This document shows positions 61,536 through 64,000 of a stretch of 64,000 nt of DNA, piece by piece (position 1 is the first letter of the stretch; every line of letters begins with the position of its first letter). The translations under genes were made by a program, and so were the position numbers. The DNA comes from Rotaria macrura. Its lineage: Eukaryota > Rotifera > Eurotatoria > Philodinida > Philodinidae. Location: NCBI GenBank assembly GCA_900239685.1, contig OENT01000010.1:1-64000 (forward strand), written 5' to 3'. The notes beneath the pieces were generated by a model. That model was given only the letters and a program-made list of their open reading frames with translations. It was not told the DNA's origin and did not search any database.

Positions 61536-62629
61536 ATGACAATTGAAAGAAATCAAACAGAAAGCATGAATGATAATCAGGATAAAGAAATTTTTGAAAG
61601 TGTTCAAATCATATTTGGGTTATATCTTATACCAATCGTTTGTATACCTGGTCTTATTGGTAATATACTATGTATTATTGTATTTATAACAAATAGTATG
61701 CAGCGCTTTCTAACAACACAATATCTTCTCTTTCTGGCTATATCGGATACGATTAAACTTTCTAATGATCTTCTTTATTCAATTGTACTCATTATTCAAG
61801 CATTCGATCAAGATTTTGGAAAAAAATTATTTCTTAAACTCTACCGATATTGCCATTATATAAATACAGTTTCTACATTGTGTGCAGCATGGCTGACATT
61901 AATAGTAGCTATAGAAAGGTAAAACTATATTATTCATTCTATTGATTCATAAGCTTTATTTCATCTAGATATGTACTATGCAGTGGAAATAATTATAAAC
62001 GTGCCGTTATACAAAGAAATTCTCGTATTTTATGTTATTCAATCATATTTTGTAGCCTTATCATCGCTTTACCAGTTTCGTTTCGTTATGAAATTGTGCC
62101 ATTCTCAATCATCAATCAAAATTTAAACAATTCAAATTCTCCACTGCGTTTGTCAAGATTTGGAAGTTCACGTTTGTTTCGTGCTTATTCAATTACACTT
62201 GATTTAATCAGAGCCATCATTCCGTCCGTTTTGCTTTTATATTTAAATACACACATTGTTTATTTACTATGTCGTATGAAATCATCAACTGGTACAGCAT
62301 TTCACCGTTTGACAATAAGTCTTATTATTATTATTGGATGTTTTATATGTTGTTATTTTCCTGATGCACTTTTATCACTTGTACTTAATATGGGATATAT
62401 TGATGAATCATATGTCAAAAGAGCCATAAGAGAAATTACCGATTTTTTTGTTACATTTAATTCAGCAATTAATTTTCCGGTGTATTTTTCTATATCATAT
62501 ACATTCCAACGTTCAGTTTTGCGTTTATTTGAACGTAGAGGTAAATCTTATTCGACAACAACCTATGAAGATCCGATCCAACGACACGCACAACAGGAGC
62601 CATTAAATCATATAAGAAACGTGGTGTGA
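61536..62629 (+). CDS. Rhodopsin-family (class A) GPCR, orphan
   Basis: Two exons, 61536-61918 and 61969-62629, joined in phase, give 347 residues. Seven hydrophobic segments are visible. TM1 has GLIGNILCIIVF (the conserved Asn of GN), TM2 has LLFLAISDTIKL (LAxxD), TM3 begins after the conserved Cys in YRYCHYINTVS and ends LIVAIERY, an ERY form of DRY. TM6 has CFICCYFPDAL with Tyr where Trp is usual, and TM7 has NSAINFPVYF in place of NPxxY. Extracellular loop 2 contains no cysteine, so the usual TM3-ECL2 disulfide is missing. The N-terminus carries an N-glycosylation site (NQT). A TTTAG acceptor sits 9 nt before the ATG, suggesting a 5' UTR intron or trans-splice site. The pattern is like lophotrochozoan orphan peptide receptors; the ligand is unknown. 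Confidence 0.88.
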
Positions 62630-64000
62630 CTTATGTTTAAATCTAACCGTTTTTTGTGTTGTTTAACTATCTATCTATCTACATATATATATATATATGT
62701 ATATATAAATACAATTCAATGTTGTAGCTTCAGAAGTTCATTATTTTCTCTATATTTATCATCATACCAAAGTTTTACCTAGACGATTAATTGAAAAATG
62801 ATGAAACGACTACAAATTGGGTGATTTTTGTTCAGCGAAATCCTATTAATATTATTCTGATAAAAAGAAAATTTTCTAAAAAAAAGTAGGAAAGTGCTTT
62901 CATGATATTTGTCTTTCCACTACATTAATTTAATAAAATGAATTGTTTTTCTTTTTCCTATAGAAATTACTGTTTTTCTTTGTCTTTCTCTTAGAAAAAC
63001 TGCTTTTATTTCATAACTCTACGGACACATCGATACCAGAGAAAATCAGTTTGAACATACGAATTAGCTTTCTTTTGTGTTACTTTAAAAACATACTTTT
63101 ATGCTTTAAATGAAAATATTAAACTTCACACTTATGTCTTCATTCTAGTAATGAGGTTATTGAGAAATGTAATTGTTAACAGAATGTAAAGCTAATTTAT
63201 CTAATCAACTACTTCATATCCATTCTTTCTTCTATACAATCAGCTTGTCGGAAAAGAAATAACTTCCATTAGAAAAGAAAACTAAATGTATACTATACTT
63301 ATCGATGTTCCTGAAGCTATTCTTTGCAAATAATTACTTTAATTTAGAGTTACTCTAGGTTGCTTCTTTAGCTAGTTGAATCAAAGGATTCAGTACTAAA
63401 GAAAAAATGCACCTCGTCTTTTGAATAATACTCACACCGCCCTTCTGATCAGGCAAGAAGGTTTTAGTTGTAAAAGCTTCTAGAATAGTTTCATGTTTCT
63501 CTCAATTGAAATATTTTGTTTGCTATGATTCAACACGACAACTCTGCGACGTCGATAGTTTGAACATTTGACCGAAAAAACACCTCCTTAATAACCACGT
63601 TGACGTGTTTACCAGAGATCTGAATGGGATATTCATCCAATATAAAAAAATTCTATAGCTTATCAAATATATTGCAAAATTTTCATATTGCTAAAAACTC
63701 TTTTATTTTTTCACTTTTCAACTACAATCTATTTTAACAAATAGAAGAAGAATTAGCTTAATTTCCTTATATCCTCGACAACACTTAAAATATTAATTAA
63801 TTAGCACAACAATAATACTGTAGAACTACATTATTCTCAAAAGAAGAGCGCCTTTTTTTTACTTCAATGCTTGGCTTTCAAATTCGTCGCAACATTCAAG
63901 GATATTTGAAATCGCAACGCGTCGTCAAGGAACTGTTCTGAAGCTATATGATCACATATTGAGGCTGAGCGCAGAAAAGAAATCTTATTTTCTTTATAAG
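62630..64000. other. 3' flank of the GPCR, no supported gene
   Basis: Starts with the GPCR 3' region, including a CTAT/(AT)n microsatellite at about 62668-62708. The remainder is AT-rich. A short open stretch at about 63865-63943 could belong to a gene continuing beyond the window, but the support is too thin to call. Confidence 0.4.

Noticed and set aside
63865..63943. Short frame starting MLGFQIRRNIQGYLKSQ at the right edge
   Set aside because: Only about 24 codons before a stop, with no homology recognised; it could be a partial exon but is not supportable.
1..64000. tRNA, rRNA, CRISPR, operon or bacterial-type signals
   Set aside because: No T-loop-like GGTTCGAATCC in a cloverleaf context was found by eye, and no repeat-spacer array or rRNA core. 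The window is eukaryotic. A tRNAscan or Infernal run would be decisive.

Overview
The window looks like nuclear DNA of a small invertebrate animal, most likely a bdelloid rotifer such as Rotaria or Adineta. It is AT-rich (about 30% GC by eye). Genes are cut into many exons by GT-AG introns, mostly 50-75 bp long, and encode metazoan families: a receptor guanylyl cyclase, heterotrimeric G alpha subunits, a rhodopsin-like GPCR, ZNF598, FBXL20 and a kinesin. The clade is inferred from gene style; nothing in the sequence proves it. I built the gene models by hand from splice sites and reading frames, and for all complete models the exon lengths sum to a multiple of three.

Layout. Bases 1-9000 hold one caspase-like gene (minus, 2242-3384) among repeats: three inverted-repeat (MITE or foldback-like) elements at 3684-4098, 4651-5115 and 5410-5844, and a possible retroelement scrap near 7.9 kb. 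Next come a PWWP-domain gene (minus, 9024-10177, 5' end unresolved), a kinesin-3-like motor gene (minus, 11472-14835), an FBXL2/20-like F-box/LRR gene with a C-terminal CaaX box (plus, 19416-22215), and the ribosome-quality-control ubiquitin ligase ZNF598 (plus, 24641-28550). After about 5 kb without genes there is a 23-exon membrane guanylyl cyclase (plus, 33904-43357). It converges on a G alpha gene (minus, 43585-45351), and a second, diverged G alpha paralogue lies upstream of that (minus, 48920-51899). A gene-poor 9.6 kb stretch contains a decayed copy of the kinesin C-terminal exon. The window ends with a rhodopsin-like GPCR (plus, 61536-62629).

Functionally, 33.9-62.6 kb is rich in signalling genes (guanylyl cyclase, two Gq-like alpha subunits, GPCR). 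FBXL20 and ZNF598 both belong to ubiquitylation. No operon-like arrangement is visible.

Most noteworthy: (i) the two G alpha paralogues share ten exons with the same intron phases, a 19-nt microexon that encodes only the phosphate-binding loop, an unusual P-loop (GNAEAGKST), and a natural TCA-to-TCS change in the guanine-ring loop, a change known to speed GDP release in other G alpha proteins; (ii) a long intron of the second G alpha gene carries a cluster of heat-shock-element-like motifs, including five perfect alternating TTC/GAA units, next to a short sequence with Helitron-like ends.
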